NCBI GenBank assembly: GCA_947311845.1
Contig: CAMZMU010000075.1
Coordinates: 22,486,577-22,550,576 of the forward strand
Source of the DNA: Poa pratensis
Lineage: Eukaryota > Streptophyta > Magnoliopsida > Poales > Poaceae
DNA: 64,000 bases
Direction: 5' to 3'
A program made the translations under genes and the position numbers. The notes under the pieces are model-generated. The model did not search any database. It had not been told where the DNA came from and saw only the letters and a program-made list of their open reading frames with translations. Shown piece by piece: positions 49,106 to 61,015 of the stretch (positions within the stretch are counted from its first letter, which is position 1; every line of letters starts with the position of its first letter).

Positions 49106-50125
49106 ATGAAGAAGGTTAAGGTGGTGGGCGGTGGCAAGGTGGGAGCGGCGACGGCGCCGACCGACCTGCTCGTCTGCTTCCCTGCGCGGCAGCACCTGGC
49201 GCTGATGCCCAAGTACATGTGCAGCCCGTCACGGGCGACGCTGGACAGGGCGGTGGCCGCGCGCCGGAGGCAGCTCCAGCTCCCGGCCGCGCGTCCTGGA
49301 CCGTCTGGTGGCGGCGGTGGTGGACCGGGAGGGCGTGGGCGTGGCAGTAGCCCGCTGTTCCGTGGTTCGAAGGCGAAGCAGACGACCGGGGAAGGCGACG
49401 ACGAGCCGCAGTCGCCCAAGGTGACGTGCGCCGGGCAGATCAAGGTCGTCCGGCCGAGGAAGCCGAGGCCGGTGGTGGCGATGGATAAAAACGGTAGGGT
49501 CGGCGGCAGCGGGAGGAGGTGGATCACCGTGGCGGAGGAGATCGAGCGGCTGCAGGAGCAGAGGAAGAAGGGAAGCTGGCTCGAGGCCTTCGGGGTCAGG
49601 CGGGACGCGCTGCCCTTCCTCGGGGGCGCGCTCCGGAGCCTCCGGCACAAGGCGCGCTGCTTCGGGTCATCGCTCCACGCCGCGGTGGACTCCTCGACGG
49701 ACGACGAGGACGAGGACGACGCGGGAGAGCACGATCGCGAACCGGGCGCCGCCGCGAGCGTGTTCTCCAAGTGGCTCATGGTGCTGGAAGGGAGCCAAGA
49801 ACCCCACGACCAAGACTCCAGAGACGAGGATGAGCGGACGAGCAGAGAGGCGCACGACGACTGTTCCAAATTGCCGTCCGTTCCGCCGCCGAACGCGCTG
49901 CTCCTCATGCGGTGCCGATCGGCGCCGGCGAAGGGCCTAGCGAGTAAAGGAGCAGAGGAGCCAACGGACGGCGAGGAGACAGCGCATGCAGAGGAGGACA
50001 TGGACGAGATGGTGTTCATGAGAACGGCGCCGGATTTCCTGAAGCTGTCCATCGACATTGCCAAGGAGACGTGGGTCGTCGGCGGCGTCGACCCCCTCCC
50101 GCGATGCCGGAGCTGGAAGAGGTAA
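49106..50125 (+). CDS. Syringolide-induced protein 14-1-1-like protein
   Basis: This is an intronless gene of 339 codons starting at ATG 49106, 37 bases after a purine-rich leader. The protein opens basic (MKKVKVVGG), followed by LLVCFPARQHLALMPKYMCSP, a glycine-rich linker (about residues 66-81), VTCAGQIKV, then RRWITVAEEIERLQEQRKK and FLGGALRSLRHKARCFG. After an acidic serine-aspartate stretch come VFSKWLMVLEG, PPNALLLMRCRSAPAKG, an acidic spacer and MRTAPDFLKLSIDIAKETWV. This motif order fits the plant family annotated after soybean syringolide-induced protein 14-1-1, whose biochemical role is unknown. No signal peptide or membrane segment is seen; the basic and acidic blocks suggest a nuclear or cytosolic protein. 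Confidence 0.75.
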   Translation: MKKVKVVGGGKVGAATAPTDLLVCFPARQHLALMPKYMCSPSRATLDRAVAARRRQLQLPAARPGPSGGGGGGPGGRGRGSSPLFRGSKAKQTTGEGDDEPQSPKVTCAGQIKVVRPRKPRPVVAMDKNGRVGGSGRRWITVAEEIERLQEQRKKGSWLEAFGVRRDALPFLGGALRSLRHKARCFGSSLHAAVDSSTDDEDEDDAGEHDREPGAAASVFSKWLMVLEGSQEPHDQDSRDEDERTSREAHDDCSKLPSVPPPNALLLMRCRSAPAKGLASKGAEEPTDGEETAHAEEDMDEMVFMRTAPDFLKLSIDIAKETWVVGGVDPLPRCRSWKR

Positions 50126-50730
50126 CTGCTCTCGTCAGTTGGCGCCGATCGAGCAGCAGTGGTATTCGTTGTACAGAGCTCTACCAGCTATGTTATATTT
50201 CGGCTGCAAAATATATAGTTATAAATCCAAGCTACAAAAAAATGTTGCGTTTTACTGTCGCGATTGGTCCTGCGTGGTTCAATGTTGGGAGGATCGTCAT
50301 AGAACCTCTGATTCATACAGTAGTTTCATACACATACAAGTGGCACGATGATGAGATGAAAGGGACTTGGTTCAATGTTGGGAGGATGATGAGATGAAAC
50401 TATGAAAGGGACTTGGCTTCTTGCTATAGGCCCAACGTTGGAATGCTAACCTAGACATCTCGTAATCTGCGCATCACAACACAGGATCCTGTTCGTTCCT
50501 GTCAGCCGTCAGCCCAGTAGCACAGTAGAATGCAGAGGTGCAGAGGAAAGATCGTCCGATGCTGCTTTGAGAGAACCTGACTGTCCCGCATCAAGAATTA
50601 CTATTACTATACGGCGAACTAGCATGTAAAATAAAACTGACACAACTACCGAGGCCACATCATAGACTTGTGGTCCCAAATGGCAACCTGGTACATCGCC
50701 ATCAGCCGGATGGGCATCCGTAATGTATAA
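50126..50730. other. 3' region of the preceding gene and intergenic DNA
   Basis: GACTTGGTTCAATGTTGGGAGGATGATGAGATGAAA-type phrases repeat around 50270-50400. Nothing coding is seen. Confidence 0.4.
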
Positions 50731-51013
50731 GAGCAAGTATAATACTAGAGTCAAGTGTTAGCTATAAGACAATGACATGTCATTTATAGTCATTTCTATA
50801 GCCAACATGTACAATAGTAAGACACAAAGATGATCTATTTTACTGATACATGGCCCACTATTCACTCTCACAAAGTGACTAGAAGCACGTGCTAGAGCTG
50901 GCTCTTGCATGAGAGCCCACTCCTCTTCTCTCTCCTCTTCTCTCTTCCAACTAAGCACAAATATATTATTTTAATCCTTATAGTCCGCACACGTCACTCT
51001 ATTGTACTTGCTC
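50731..51013. mobile_element. PIF/Harbinger-type MITE, 283 bp
   Basis: The termini are GAGCAAGTATAATA and TATTGTACTTGCTC, flanked by TAA on both sides (50728-50730 and 51014-51016). It is non-coding. Confidence 0.8.
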
Positions 51014-51016
51014 TAA

Positions 51017-52630
51017 GGAGAGATTTTGCTATAAGCTAGGTTCCACTTATCTTATGGAATTCTCCACAATGTATAAGGTGTACTTTAGCCATAAGCTGGG
51101 ACCCACATATTGTGGGTAACCTACAAGCTTGAGGTGCACCTTAGTCTTATGAATATGTTTGTTTTTCTCCACAATGTATAAGGATACCACAAGGACTGCC
51201 ACCTAATACTTATGGTGTGCTTTTTTTTTGCACATTGCGAATGCCCTAAGATCACCAAATAATCGGCTAAGGAGTAGATGATTACCGATGGTATTTCAAT
51301 CTGCAACCCAAACTGCAGGCATCAGTTCACACTAAACGCACGCAGGACCTAATTAACCCTACACAGAAGAGTTACGGAGTAAAATAGTGGCATATCCGCA
51401 TATATGTCAACACCTAGCATAACAAAGTAGCCTACAGAAAGTTGCAAAATTTAAAAAAGTAGCCTCGAGGAAATGAGTGTGCCGAACTGCCCTGCGGCAA
51501 GCATAATGGAAGCAGGTGGCGGATGTACAGCTGCGGCCAGACACGACACAGAGATATTTGCAAAAGAAAAAGGGCAAAAGCTCCGTTTTACCCCTGGTCA
51601 CTTGCAATGGAAGAAGCCACGCATCCTTGAAATGCTAAATCGTTCACAGATCGGAATAGTTGTTTCTCTGAAGACACACACAAGACAGAACATGGGCAGT
51701 GCTGTAAAGTTTCCCGTTTACCTGTTCACCCAAATGGCATAACCGCATAAACGAGTTCCTGAATCCATGCTACGGAGCTGATTACATGTAGTTTTGGCAC
51801 ATCCATTTAGAAAAACATTCAGTAACAGTGAAACTGCAGGTGATTTGTAACTCCGAAGGAACATTCGTCGAGTGAGGCACTGTACAGTTTTTTCTCAAAT
51901 CTTACGCACCAAAGAGCGGGGATAGGAATAGGAGCCCGGAGCAGTTGAAGGAAGGGCTAAATGAAGGTTCGCCATGTCACCATTTCGCCAGCAAGGCTAT
52001 ACAAGGGGTAGGGTAAGTGCTTCAGAGCAGACATTGGAAACTACTAACGCCGTTGAATTGACCCTGCAAAATCGTTGCAGCAAAGCTGTGTTAGCTGCAT
52101 TACTTACACAAATGCTGAACTATCCACACAAACATATTTTCTTATGAAGGAAAGGCTGTGTGATGAATCTACAACAGAAGAATAATGCAGATATATGCCG
52201 TGTATGATCAAGAGTAATTCGTTCTTGGAACAATACAGATATTTGGTCAAACTAACAAGAATAAATGAGAACAATACGGAAGCGCAGCTAAAAGGTGCTA
52301 CCAGAAAAACTAGATAGAGCGGGGTATTATTATGTTTTTTAGCTGGTGTTGTCAGGTGTAAAGGTAGGAATTATGCAAGCAATTCGTGATAACAAACAAT
52401 AACAAACAGGTTAAAGTGATAAGCATTACCAATTAACCATCAGAAGAAAATTCTTTCACCATCACCTCTAGAAAGCTACCTAAGAAAACAAATCTATTAG
52501 TACGCAGCGACTTTTACTTCCAGAGGAAAAGATCAACAGATACAAAAAACATAGATATGCTTAAATATCTCAATTACAACTAACTGAAGCAAAAACAAAT
52601 CAAGAGGCATACCACAAGCAGCATATTAGA
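51017..52630. other. Unassigned DNA downstream of HCC2
   Basis: CTCCACAATGTATAAGG occurs at 51062 and 51167 in a possible small element (51017-51255). Further right is the likely 3' UTR of HCC2. No other gene is seen. Confidence 0.4.
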
Positions 52631-55600
52631 CTAATTTGCTGAATTATATGCTTTCTGGACCTCCGTTTTTATCGCCACAGCAAGGTCTGATGCCTTATAC
52701 TCGGCTCCAAAGCATCTTACTGTCTCCAAGCATGGATCTAGCAAGTACCTACAACTTCAGATAGTCAAGTTCTTGAAGCTTTATCGACAAAGGAAGGTAT
52801 ATGAAGAATCCCATGTGCTCTTACATGTTATGAGAGCTGTCTACAATATAATCCTGACCAACTTCACCAACTTTTTTGAAGAAAATGCGGTATTCCTGTG
52901 CTATCTGTCTTATTGCATCGACGGAACCTGTTAATCCTATTATTCTTGGGTCAAATTCTGCAGTTGAAATGAGACAAATCATCAGTTTAAAACACAGTAC
53001 ATAATTTTGAAGGTTCATAACATAGAACAAACAAACAGAGAGTAACTTACCACTAAGATATGCCTTAAGCTGAGCAGGTGAATCACGTTGAGGATCAATT
53101 GTGATAAAGAGTGGTTTAATCTTGATATCATGCTTTGATTCTACAAAACAAAGAATAAATGTTCACAACAGATCATGAAGATAACAAATAAGTGGTACAA
53201 ACAGCAGAGTTCAAAAAAAATCTACTCGTACAAGCAGAACATAGCACAGAAAATCGCTGCTTTAGAATGTGGAGTGCCATCAATTTTAAGCCCACCAGAC
53301 ACAGAGTAGTTCAAACTTCAGACTAAGCATGACTGAGACTAACAGAAGAGAACTAGTTAAATAGCTTTAACGACATGATTACTAAAAGGACTTAATAATA
53401 GTTTCACGCAAAGACCATAAATCATTGGGAATTTCTGTCAAATGTTTCATGAAAACTGGATGTTTTAGCCCAAATGATTTAAGCAAAACCTGCATTTGTG
53501 CACTCACAGACCAAAAAACCATATGCATTATGCATATGAGGGTGCTATCTACTAAATCTGTAAAAGAAAACACAGAGATGATGATATGATAAATATCATA
53601 ACAAAAAGCAATATCAAAAGATGAGATGTCTCCCATCAAGTATTCATAACAAAAAGCAGGATGTGGTATATAGCAACGCACCTAACAGCTTAACAACATC
53701 AGCGATCTTCTGAACTTCTGCTGGCCCCACATCTGGGGATGATGTATATCCAAAATACATCAGCGTCCAAGTTCCTCGAAGCTTTGATTCAGTCACCACA
53801 TTGTTTTCTGTATCATAGAGCTTAAATGGTCCCCCTATTGCAGGTCTGTTGGTAGTACACCTTTTGGGAACAGTGGTCTGCTGTGCTTCTTTACCTTCAA
53901 ACAACATGATGTCATAGTTAAGAGCAATAATAAATTCAATAAGACACGTTAAAAGGCTAAATGAAAACTGTTGGCCATTCAATCTTAGCTACCATGTGCA
54001 GCTGAAAAGTAACAATAAAAACCTTATATCATTCGAGCTAAGTTGCCATGTACAACTGAAAAGCAACTTACTAAGTTACTATCATGCACTTCCTATCTTT
54101 TTATTCAAAACTAAACATAGTGGCATTATAGGATAAATGGAAATTCCAAGATATAAAAATACCCAGAAAGGACCAAATAATTAGGAGAGACACCGGTCCA
54201 AAATAAAATAAAAGTGCCATAGGAAGGCAGACCATGCACAGATTTAATGTTTTTTAATCAATAGGGTTTCAGCATTTTCTTTTTATTTCTGAGATCTGGA
54301 AGACGCACAAGGGGGCATTCAAGGATCTCATTGCCTAGATAATTATACTCTGATCATGGCATCACCCAATCTAATATTAAGATTTTTCTAAAACTAACAC
54401 TGACTACCAGAGTTGAACTGGCTGAAAACATAAATGCATCAAATGTATTACTTCAGGAACAATATGAAGCATCACTTCTTAAAAAAATTGTAAGTACCTG
54501 AGGAAATCATACGCTTCTCATCATTATAGCGAACAAAAGTGGCTAGTCCAGCAAAGGCTAGAATGGCAGATGGCTGCAAAACCAACATTTATATAAGAAT
54601 ATTGCAGATGCAAAATGCTCCAACAGATGATTGTTAGGCCAAAGTACAGTGCAGATGTCCAAAAAAAACTGTAAGACTTCACCAATAAGCCATGATAATA
54701 ATTTGACATTTGACAATACTACAAAAATAATAATAAATCATAGTTGAGCGAAAAATGATAAAAGAGAAGATCAGGCAGGCCACAAAAGCAACATACGACA
54801 ATGTAATATATCAGTGGCTGAGAAGTTGACACATTCTCTTCAGGTTGTGTCATTGGTCTATTATACTTGGAGCTTCCTCCGGTAGAATAGCCTCGAGACT
54901 GGTAACCCCGTGCTGGAAATAGCCTGCAGAACCAAATGCTGGAATTAAAGAACCACACAATCGAACAAACAAAGATATGCCCCTGTAGAAAAAGTAACAT
55001 ACATGCAAACAGGCTTGGAAGAATAACCACACATGGGTGGCATTCAGATCATACGAGGTCTAAATTAGGTAAAAATAATTCGAACTATATCCATAAGAGG
55101 CAGCAAAATGATTGTCGAACCAAACTGCCTCTGCACTTGTCATGAGAATGTATGGCATAACTACAATACTTCACCATCCTACCATGATGTAGCCACTTAT
55201 GCTAGTGTGAGCCATCAGCAACAGCACATAAGAGGCAGCAAAATGATTGTCGAACCAAACTGCCTCTGCACTTGTCATGAGAATGTATGGCATAACTACA
55301 ATACTTCACCATCCTACCATGATGTAGCCACTTATGCTAGTGTGAGCCATCAGCAACAGCACATGTACATATTTGCAACTAGAAATGATAAATAGCAGCA
55401 CAGTGCCACAGTGACTTGAACACTAGGTCATGATCATAATTGCCATGCATGTCAAATACTAGTTTAAGCAGTCGTGAGTCACATGTACTGAAAAACTGCG
55501 GCACCAGAATGAAGACCAAGTGTGTGTCAAATACTAGTTTATGCAGTCATGAATCACAGGTACTGACAAACTGTGGCACCAAAATGAAGAACATAGACTA

Positions 55601-56012
55601 CATAGTGATGCATAAAGTGCAGGGCACACACAATTGTGGTAACTCGCTGGCCGTACTTCAGAGCAATTTTGTCGCCCAACTACCGCGAGACTAGACAGCG
55701 GTTCTAAGAGCCCCGAATCCTTCCCGTTCCCTCCACGCACACAAGGAGACACGGGCCAGATTCTTCCCCTACCGGCCTCAATCCCCAACCCAAACGAGAA
55801 TCAGACCAACCAAGGAAGCCATCGCGGAAGCGCGGGGTGCGGCATTAGCACAAACAGGTAGCGTGCGCGCGAAGGACAGGAGCGTTACGCGGAAAAGGTG
55901 AACGGGACACGAGGCAGCCGTACCTGGCCTTCCACGGCGGGGGCACCTCGGCCGCGCGGGCAGCGCCGAGGCGGCGGAGCAGTGAGAGCTTGAGGAAGCG
56001 CGCGGGCAGCAT
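52631..56012 (-). CDS. HCC2: HCC2, SCO1-like mitochondrial inner-membrane protein without copper ligands
   Basis: Seven exons on the minus strand (56012-55924, 54923-54797, 54573-54498, 53894-53682, 53140-53051, 52957-52825, 52748-52631) add up to 846 bases and 281 residues without a break. The start MLPARFLKLSLLRRLGAARA is arginine-rich and free of acidic residues, like a mitochondrial presequence. A membrane segment (about residues 66-86, IYYIVPSAILAFAGLATFV) is followed by a thioredoxin-fold SCO domain (IGGPFKLYDTENNVVTESKL, TLMYFGYTSSPDVGPAEVQK, PLFITIDPQRDSPAQLKAYL, FDPRIIGLTG). SCO proteins carry copper to cytochrome c oxidase using CxxxC and a His. Here these are S150, G154 and S239, so copper transfer is unlikely. 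That matches the HCC2 paralogue of Arabidopsis, tied to stress and redox roles. Confidence 0.9.
55093..55362. repeat. 135-bp identical tandem duplication in HCC2 intron 1
   Basis: The unit beginning ATAAGAGGCAGCAAAATGA occurs at 55093 and 55228. I found no mismatch between the copies. Confidence 0.95.
55451..55600. repeat. 75-bp imperfect tandem repeat in HCC2 intron 1
   Basis: GTCAAATACTAGTTTA begins copies at 55451 and 55526, which share about 85-90 percent by eye. Confidence 0.8.
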
Positions 56013-56069
56013 GGTCGGGGACCGAGAGGAGGCGCTCCGGAGCGAGGCGGGGGCGGTGGTGGAGTGGTG

Positions 56070-57055
56070 GAGGCGATGGAAAGGGGAAGGGGAGGAACTG
56101 GGACGTTTTGGTGAGGTTTTGGGGGTTGTCTCGGCTCGGTCGGGCGTGTTCAACTTCTGGTCCAAGAAAGAAAGCAAATTTGATCTTCGTGCAGCCCAAG
56201 AGAGATCGTTTTGCTCTCTGGGCTCATCTGGTCTCATTTGCTGCTCCCAATAATTCGTCGCTTCATTTTCACAGTCGGTTTATGTATTTCAAAGAAAATT
56301 ATACCGCTCTATGTAAATTTTACAGGTATTTTCATATTGGTATTAGTTCAGGTCTAATTATGAGATTGTGATTCTTTATTTATTATTCATATGCCGATGC
56401 GCTTCGTTAAGAATTTTGTGAAACTCACGGTCAGATTTTTGGTCCAAAACCATTATAGTCATTTGTCATCGCTTACTTTCACAATTAATTCGCTTTTTGA
56501 AGAAAATTATAAGAAATATTATCCTAAGTAAATATTACCGGTCTTTTAATATTGTTATTAGTTGAGGTCTATTTTTGAGATTCATGATTCTTTGTTTGTT
56601 ACACATACGTGGATGTGCTTTGCCAAGAATTTTGTAAATTCATAGAAAGATTTTCATTCCCAGTGAATCATAGACAAATGTCGATAAGAAGTATTTGTTT
56701 AGTGTTTTGGTGAACATGTGAATGTTTTCTCTAAAATTATTAGGATGAGACGCCGGAGGATTACTCACTGTGTCTCGTGAGTCTCGAGTCGTAGGAAGAG
56801 GCTAAGTGCAGGCCCTGGCTAAGTGCGAGGTCGAGGAGGAGATAACATCGCGTGATGAAGAATTCCATGGCGACAAAGCTCGTAGAAGACAAAGCGCGTG
56901 TAGTGAAGGGATGCGTAAAAGTAAGTCCCATGTCCCACACAGATTGAATGGAGATTTTTTTTCCACAAATGTTGCCATATTATTAAGAAGGATGTCTATG
57001 ATTTGCACTCTTAGTTTCATTATGGAACCGTAAGGTTTCAAAGAATTAAAAGTTC
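56070..57055. other. HCC2 upstream region and AT-rich intergenic DNA
   Basis: The first 150 bases should hold the HCC2 promoter; no clear TATA is seen. TTGGTATTAGTTCAGGTCTAATTATGAGATT at 56337 has a diverged copy at 56552. No gene is seen. Confidence 0.4.
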
Positions 57056-57245
57056 TTACATTACTTTGGTTCCTAAGAACTCCATTACTTCTTTAGTGAA
57101 TGATTTTAGACCTATTTCTCTGCTCAAGGGTTCACTAAAAATTATTTGAAATTTTCTTGCTAATAGACTCCAACAAGTTCCTATGCAACTTATTCACGAA
57201 AACCGGTACAGATTTATCAAGTCAAAAAACATACAAGACTACCCG
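57056..57245 (+). pseudogene. LINE reverse-transcriptase fragment
   Basis: The plus strand reads ITLVPKNSITSLVNDFRPIS, LLKGSLKII, NFLANRLQQVPMQLIHENRY and FIKSKNIQDY. This is the N-terminal part of a plant LINE RT (DFRPISL, LANRLQ). One stop lies near 57150, and both ends are cut off. Confidence 0.75.
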
Positions 57246-57257
57246 ACCTTTTGACAT

Positions 57258-57770
57258 TTTCTCCCCCATTTCTCTCTCTCAGGTGTGCTACAGTAGTGAC
57301 CAGCTAGTTGTAGTTAAAAGATGATACGAGAGCAAGACGCCAAACCATGACAAAATGTGTGTGTATTTTTTAATGATTTATAGTAAACTTTTTTACTTGA
57401 TCACATCTCATCTTGTCGGTAGATTATGTCATTCTTATGATTGATAAAGTCTTATACATATTTTGCTACCAGTTTTGAGGTATAACTAGCATAATTGACA
57501 ATGTAGTCATGCTTTTTTGTATCATAGTTCTAATATTTACCAATAAAAGTATATTTTCTTGTGCTAAATCTATACAATTTTATCATAATTCTCTTGTAGT
57601 TTTTTTTAGAAAATTCATTAGTTACAATATATTTTAGCCCTAAAATTAATCAAACTAAGAGTTTCATCTCTAGTAATGATTTATATGTGTCATCGACCAT
57701 AGTATCCTTAAATATTTATAGAACTTTGTAGAATATTTAAAAACTTATAAATCTAATAAATAATGATATG
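57258..57770. repeat. Dispersed ~520-bp repeat, copy 1
   Basis: From TTTTCTCCCCCATTTCT through CTAATAAATAATGA it matches 61016-61555 in the same orientation with scattered differences. It is AT-rich and non-coding. It may be part of a segmental duplication that includes the RNA genes to its right. Confidence 0.8.
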
Positions 57771-58401
57771 GGGTGCTTTTTATTACAACTAAGTAGATTG
57801 AGAGTTCTCACGACTATGAGTGTTTGAATATATTTCCTTGTATAGATGTATAGAATATATTTCCGTCCGCTACACTATGCCATCACAGAGAACAGTTTTG
57901 TGTGAATGTTGTGTTTAGTAGATCACTAGAATTCAGCCTTGAGTAACGAAGGAGATAAATTGTCCGGGACTGAATAAGATGCCAATCTTGTTTAGCGATG
58001 AACTTGGTTGAACACTATATGGTCATGAAATCCCACTCCTCCATGTGATTGGGTTTTGGTACGTCCAAATTTATCTATAATTTTCAATTGTTTCATGCTA
58101 TTTTATATCATTGATCATATTTCTATTGTGATTAATATCATTTTGTGACATTTTCTTAAACTAACATATTAACAAGATGCCAAATGCAAGTTCATGTTTT
58201 TGTATTTCAGAAAATTTATTAAATAAATATCCTTGGAAAAGGTCCATAATTGGTTTTGGACTTGGATTGTAAATCCAATTCCGGGTTTAAACACACGCCG
58301 CATTCACGTCATCACAAGAAATGCATACTTGCTCCAATACATGAGAGAGGAACAAAAGTTCAATGATTTCAAATAAAGGTCACTTTGTCCAACCTTGAAA
58401 C
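57771..58401. other. Intergenic DNA left of the RNA gene cluster
   Basis: 58265-58400 (AATCCAATTCCGGGTTTAAACAC and onward) recurs at 58745-58958, so the 3' flanks of the RNA copies were duplicated together. Confidence 0.5.
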
Positions 58402-58540
58402 AAAAAGAGTTGGTATGTTTGGTTAGTGAGCGAACCCATGCTACACGAAATGACCGAGTACCCCCCAGTACACCCGAAGGCCAAGGCAACGTCTCCCTCC
58501 CTGAAGACAAGATGCCACAGCAGTTCGGGCCGGCCGTTTG
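58402..58540 (-). pseudogene. 3' fragment of the 7SL-like RNA gene (copy A)
   Basis: It repeats the last ~139 bases of the 597-nt RNA, including CATGGGTTCGCTCACTAACC and CCAACTCTTTTTG. Similarity to copy B stops at CGGCCGTTT. No promoter is attached. Confidence 0.7.
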
Positions 58541-58958
58541 CATGCTAACACATAAAACTAAAATAGAATCTTATATTCCAATGAATTTTGGATATGAATT
58601 GCATTGGATCTAACTGGACCAGGGTTCACTCGAATGGATCTCCATAAACAAATGATCTAATAGCCTTTGTATACTATGCAATTATTATGGATCAGATCTT
58701 TGTTAGAGTCGACATTGTTTGTTCATGTTGGTTTTGGACTCTAAATCCAATTCCGGGTTTAAACACACACCACGTTCACGTTACCACTCTAAATCCAATT
58801 CCGGGTTTAAACACACCACGTTCACGTTGCCACAAGAAATGCACACGTCACCCTGATACATGATAGAGGAATAAAGTTCAATGATTTCAGATAAAGGTCA
58901 ATTTATCCAACCTTGAAACAGAGAGTGTGCAGTTAAAACATTGCTCGATAAAAGAAAC

Positions 58959-59555
58959 AAAAAGAGTTGGTATGTTTGGTTAGTGAGCGAACCCATGCTA
59001 CACGAAATGACCGGGGTACCCCCCAGTACACCCGAAGGGCAAGGCAGCATCTCCCTCCCTGAAGACAAGATGCCACAGCAGTTCGGGCCGGCCGTTTCCG
59101 TGGAAACCCACAGGCATTCGAGATCAGGGCTTGGGGAGCCGACCGGTCTCTAGGGCCAAGCCGCCTGGGACCAGAATCAGATAGCAACCCCTTCATATGC
59201 CCCATCTTCGTCCAGCACTCGAGCCGCCTGCCTAGGCAGTCTCAAACTTTCTCTGGGCCCGGGCCTCCTTCTTTCTCTGGCTCAACCTGGCCCACAGTGC
59301 ACCTCGGTCAACGGAGCGCCCTTCGCCCTCTCTGGCTAGGCAGACTCTCCCTCTGACCGGGTCTTCGTCTCTTTCTTCGTTCACCGGCACGCACGTTCCG
59401 AGCACCACACTGTGCTCTGGCGCTGCGCTGCTAACGGACGGGCAAAGGCCGCCACTACGCTGGACTCTGACACGGGCTTCAAACCAACAACCAAACACAC
59501 CAACTCTTTAGCCCTCCTATAGCTGGAGTCACAAGCGAGTGCTACCACGCTCGGC
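58959..59555 (-). ncRNA. 7SL/SRP-RNA-like Pol III RNA gene, copy B (597 nt)
   Basis: The minus strand starts GCCGAGCGTGGTAGC, followed by CTTGTGACTCCAGCT and GGAGGGC. This order and spacing resemble the Alu domain of 7SL RNA as I know it. AGAGTTGGTGTGTTTGG (about 59515-59495) pairs with CCAAACATACCAACTCT just before the terminal T5 (58963-58959), giving a helix of about 20 pairs that closes the molecule as helix 5 does in SRP RNA. An upstream element and TATA lie at the right distances. At 597 nt it is about twice the normal plant 7SL length, and I could not find the SRP54-binding GGAAG/AGCAG core. It may be an expanded variant, a pseudogene, or a separate RNA family. Confidence 0.55.
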
Positions 59556-59578
59556 TGGTGCGGGCGCGGAGGGGTGGC

Positions 59579-59622
59579 TATTTAAGCTGGTGCCGGAGCT
59601 GCTCGGTTAGCGGTGTGGGACT
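59579..59622 (-). promoter_or_regulatory. USE and TATA of RNA copy B
   Basis: On the minus strand AGTCCCACACCGC (59622-59610) fits the plant snRNA upstream sequence element RTCCCACATCG. After 23 bases CTTAAATA (59586-59579) follows, and the RNA start is 24 bases further on. The short USE-TATA spacing is the Pol III arrangement in plants. Confidence 0.65.
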
Positions 59623-59803
59623 AAAACAACAAGGCGTGGATGGATGAGTGAACGAACGGCAGCGTGTCTAGTGCCTACGGGTTTGCAATGGGCCACCATC
59701 TCTGTGGGGCTGAGCTGCGTTTGCAATGGGCCAGACGCTATTATGTTAGCTCTTGAGGCTGTCCTGTACTAGTCGCATAGTTTTTTTTTTTTGGAAAAAG
59801 CTA

Positions 59804-60061
59804 CTCCCTCCATTCCTGATTGTAGGGTGTATAGTTTTCTGCACGAATATTAAGATATGGGTATTTGGCATACGGTATACTCATTTTGGTCTGGAAAAAT
59901 TGGGAGATATGAGTTCCTCATAAACACAAATTGAAAACAATACACCCTACAAATTAGGATTCATTTGTGGATGGGTAAAATTGTTCATAAATCTCATTAT
60001 ACCATACATTTTGGAATTTTTCTGAAAAAACTATACACCTTACATTAAGGAACGGAGGGAG
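59804..60061. mobile_element. Stowaway MITE, 258 bp
   Basis: It starts CTCCCTCCATTCCTGATTGTA and ends AAGGAACGGAGGGAG, with TA on both sides (59802-59803 and 60062-60063). Confidence 0.9.
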
Positions 60062-60063
60062 TA

Positions 60064-61015
60064 TTGTTCAACCGGCTGTTGCTACATTGTATGATGCTTG
60101 TAATTGGAATTTTGCATAATGATTTTAAGGTATATATTTCTAAATGGTCTCGACTCTACTTCATCTCGAAATAACTACTACATTACTTGATTGAATTTCG
60201 CCTCTCTTGTGTGTGTATGAATTTGTACCGCTTGAATATTTTGATGCCATTTGTTTGAATTTTGATTCTAGGTTGTGAATAGTAAATGCCACAAGTTCAT
60301 CTAATAACATGAGATTTGGTTGAAAAATAGTTGATCCAAATCTTCCATACCTTCTATGCCAACATCCGATTGCATAAATGGCGGCCTACCTTTTTTACAT
60401 GTCATTTTTGGTCAAAATTATCAAAAATCCCCTCGTCTAACTTGGCACACCACTTTATTGTTGCATGACATGATCGATCAGCTAACTTGTACCTCATATA
60501 CACCATTTTTTTTCATGAAATTTGAGCATACGGAGGTTGGTGTCTTTTGACGATTCAAAATAGAAAGCTTTTAAAATTACCAACTAAACACTCTTGGGTG
60601 AGAATCATAAAATAAGATCTTTTAAAAAAAATCTAGGGTGCATGGAGAGAACTAAGGAGCAATCATTCACTCATTAATAGTTTGTAATTTTTATTCTTGT
60701 TAATCTTGACTTATGAGTTTAAATTCTTATGTACATCCTGTACATAGCTATCTTGTTTGTTTTAATTTAAGTTTGATCTTGTCCTACTATAGTACCCTAA
60801 TGATAAAAGTTTGGGATTTAGGACGTCAATTTTAATGGAAGTCAATTGTTCTCCCTAAATTGCGCAGAACTACGACGCTCAGTTATTCAAACATGGTTGG
60901 CCATTGATACTGGGGGTGAATATATAGCCCTAACTCTTGAGTAGCTGGTGGACTAAAAGGGCCATGTGGCCCACACTGCATTTACATGACAAACTTCTCA
61001 TTTTGTTTTATTTGT
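60064..61015. other. AT-rich unassigned DNA
   Basis: No coding region or terminal repeats are seen. Confidence 0.4.

Noticed and set aside
49078..50064. Large minus-strand frame opposite the 49.1-kb gene
   Set aside because: It is the GC-rich antisense shadow of the conserved plus-strand protein.
58959..59555. Plant telomerase RNA, which also uses USE/TATA Pol III promoters
   Set aside because: I found no template such as CTAAACCCTAA in either RNA copy.
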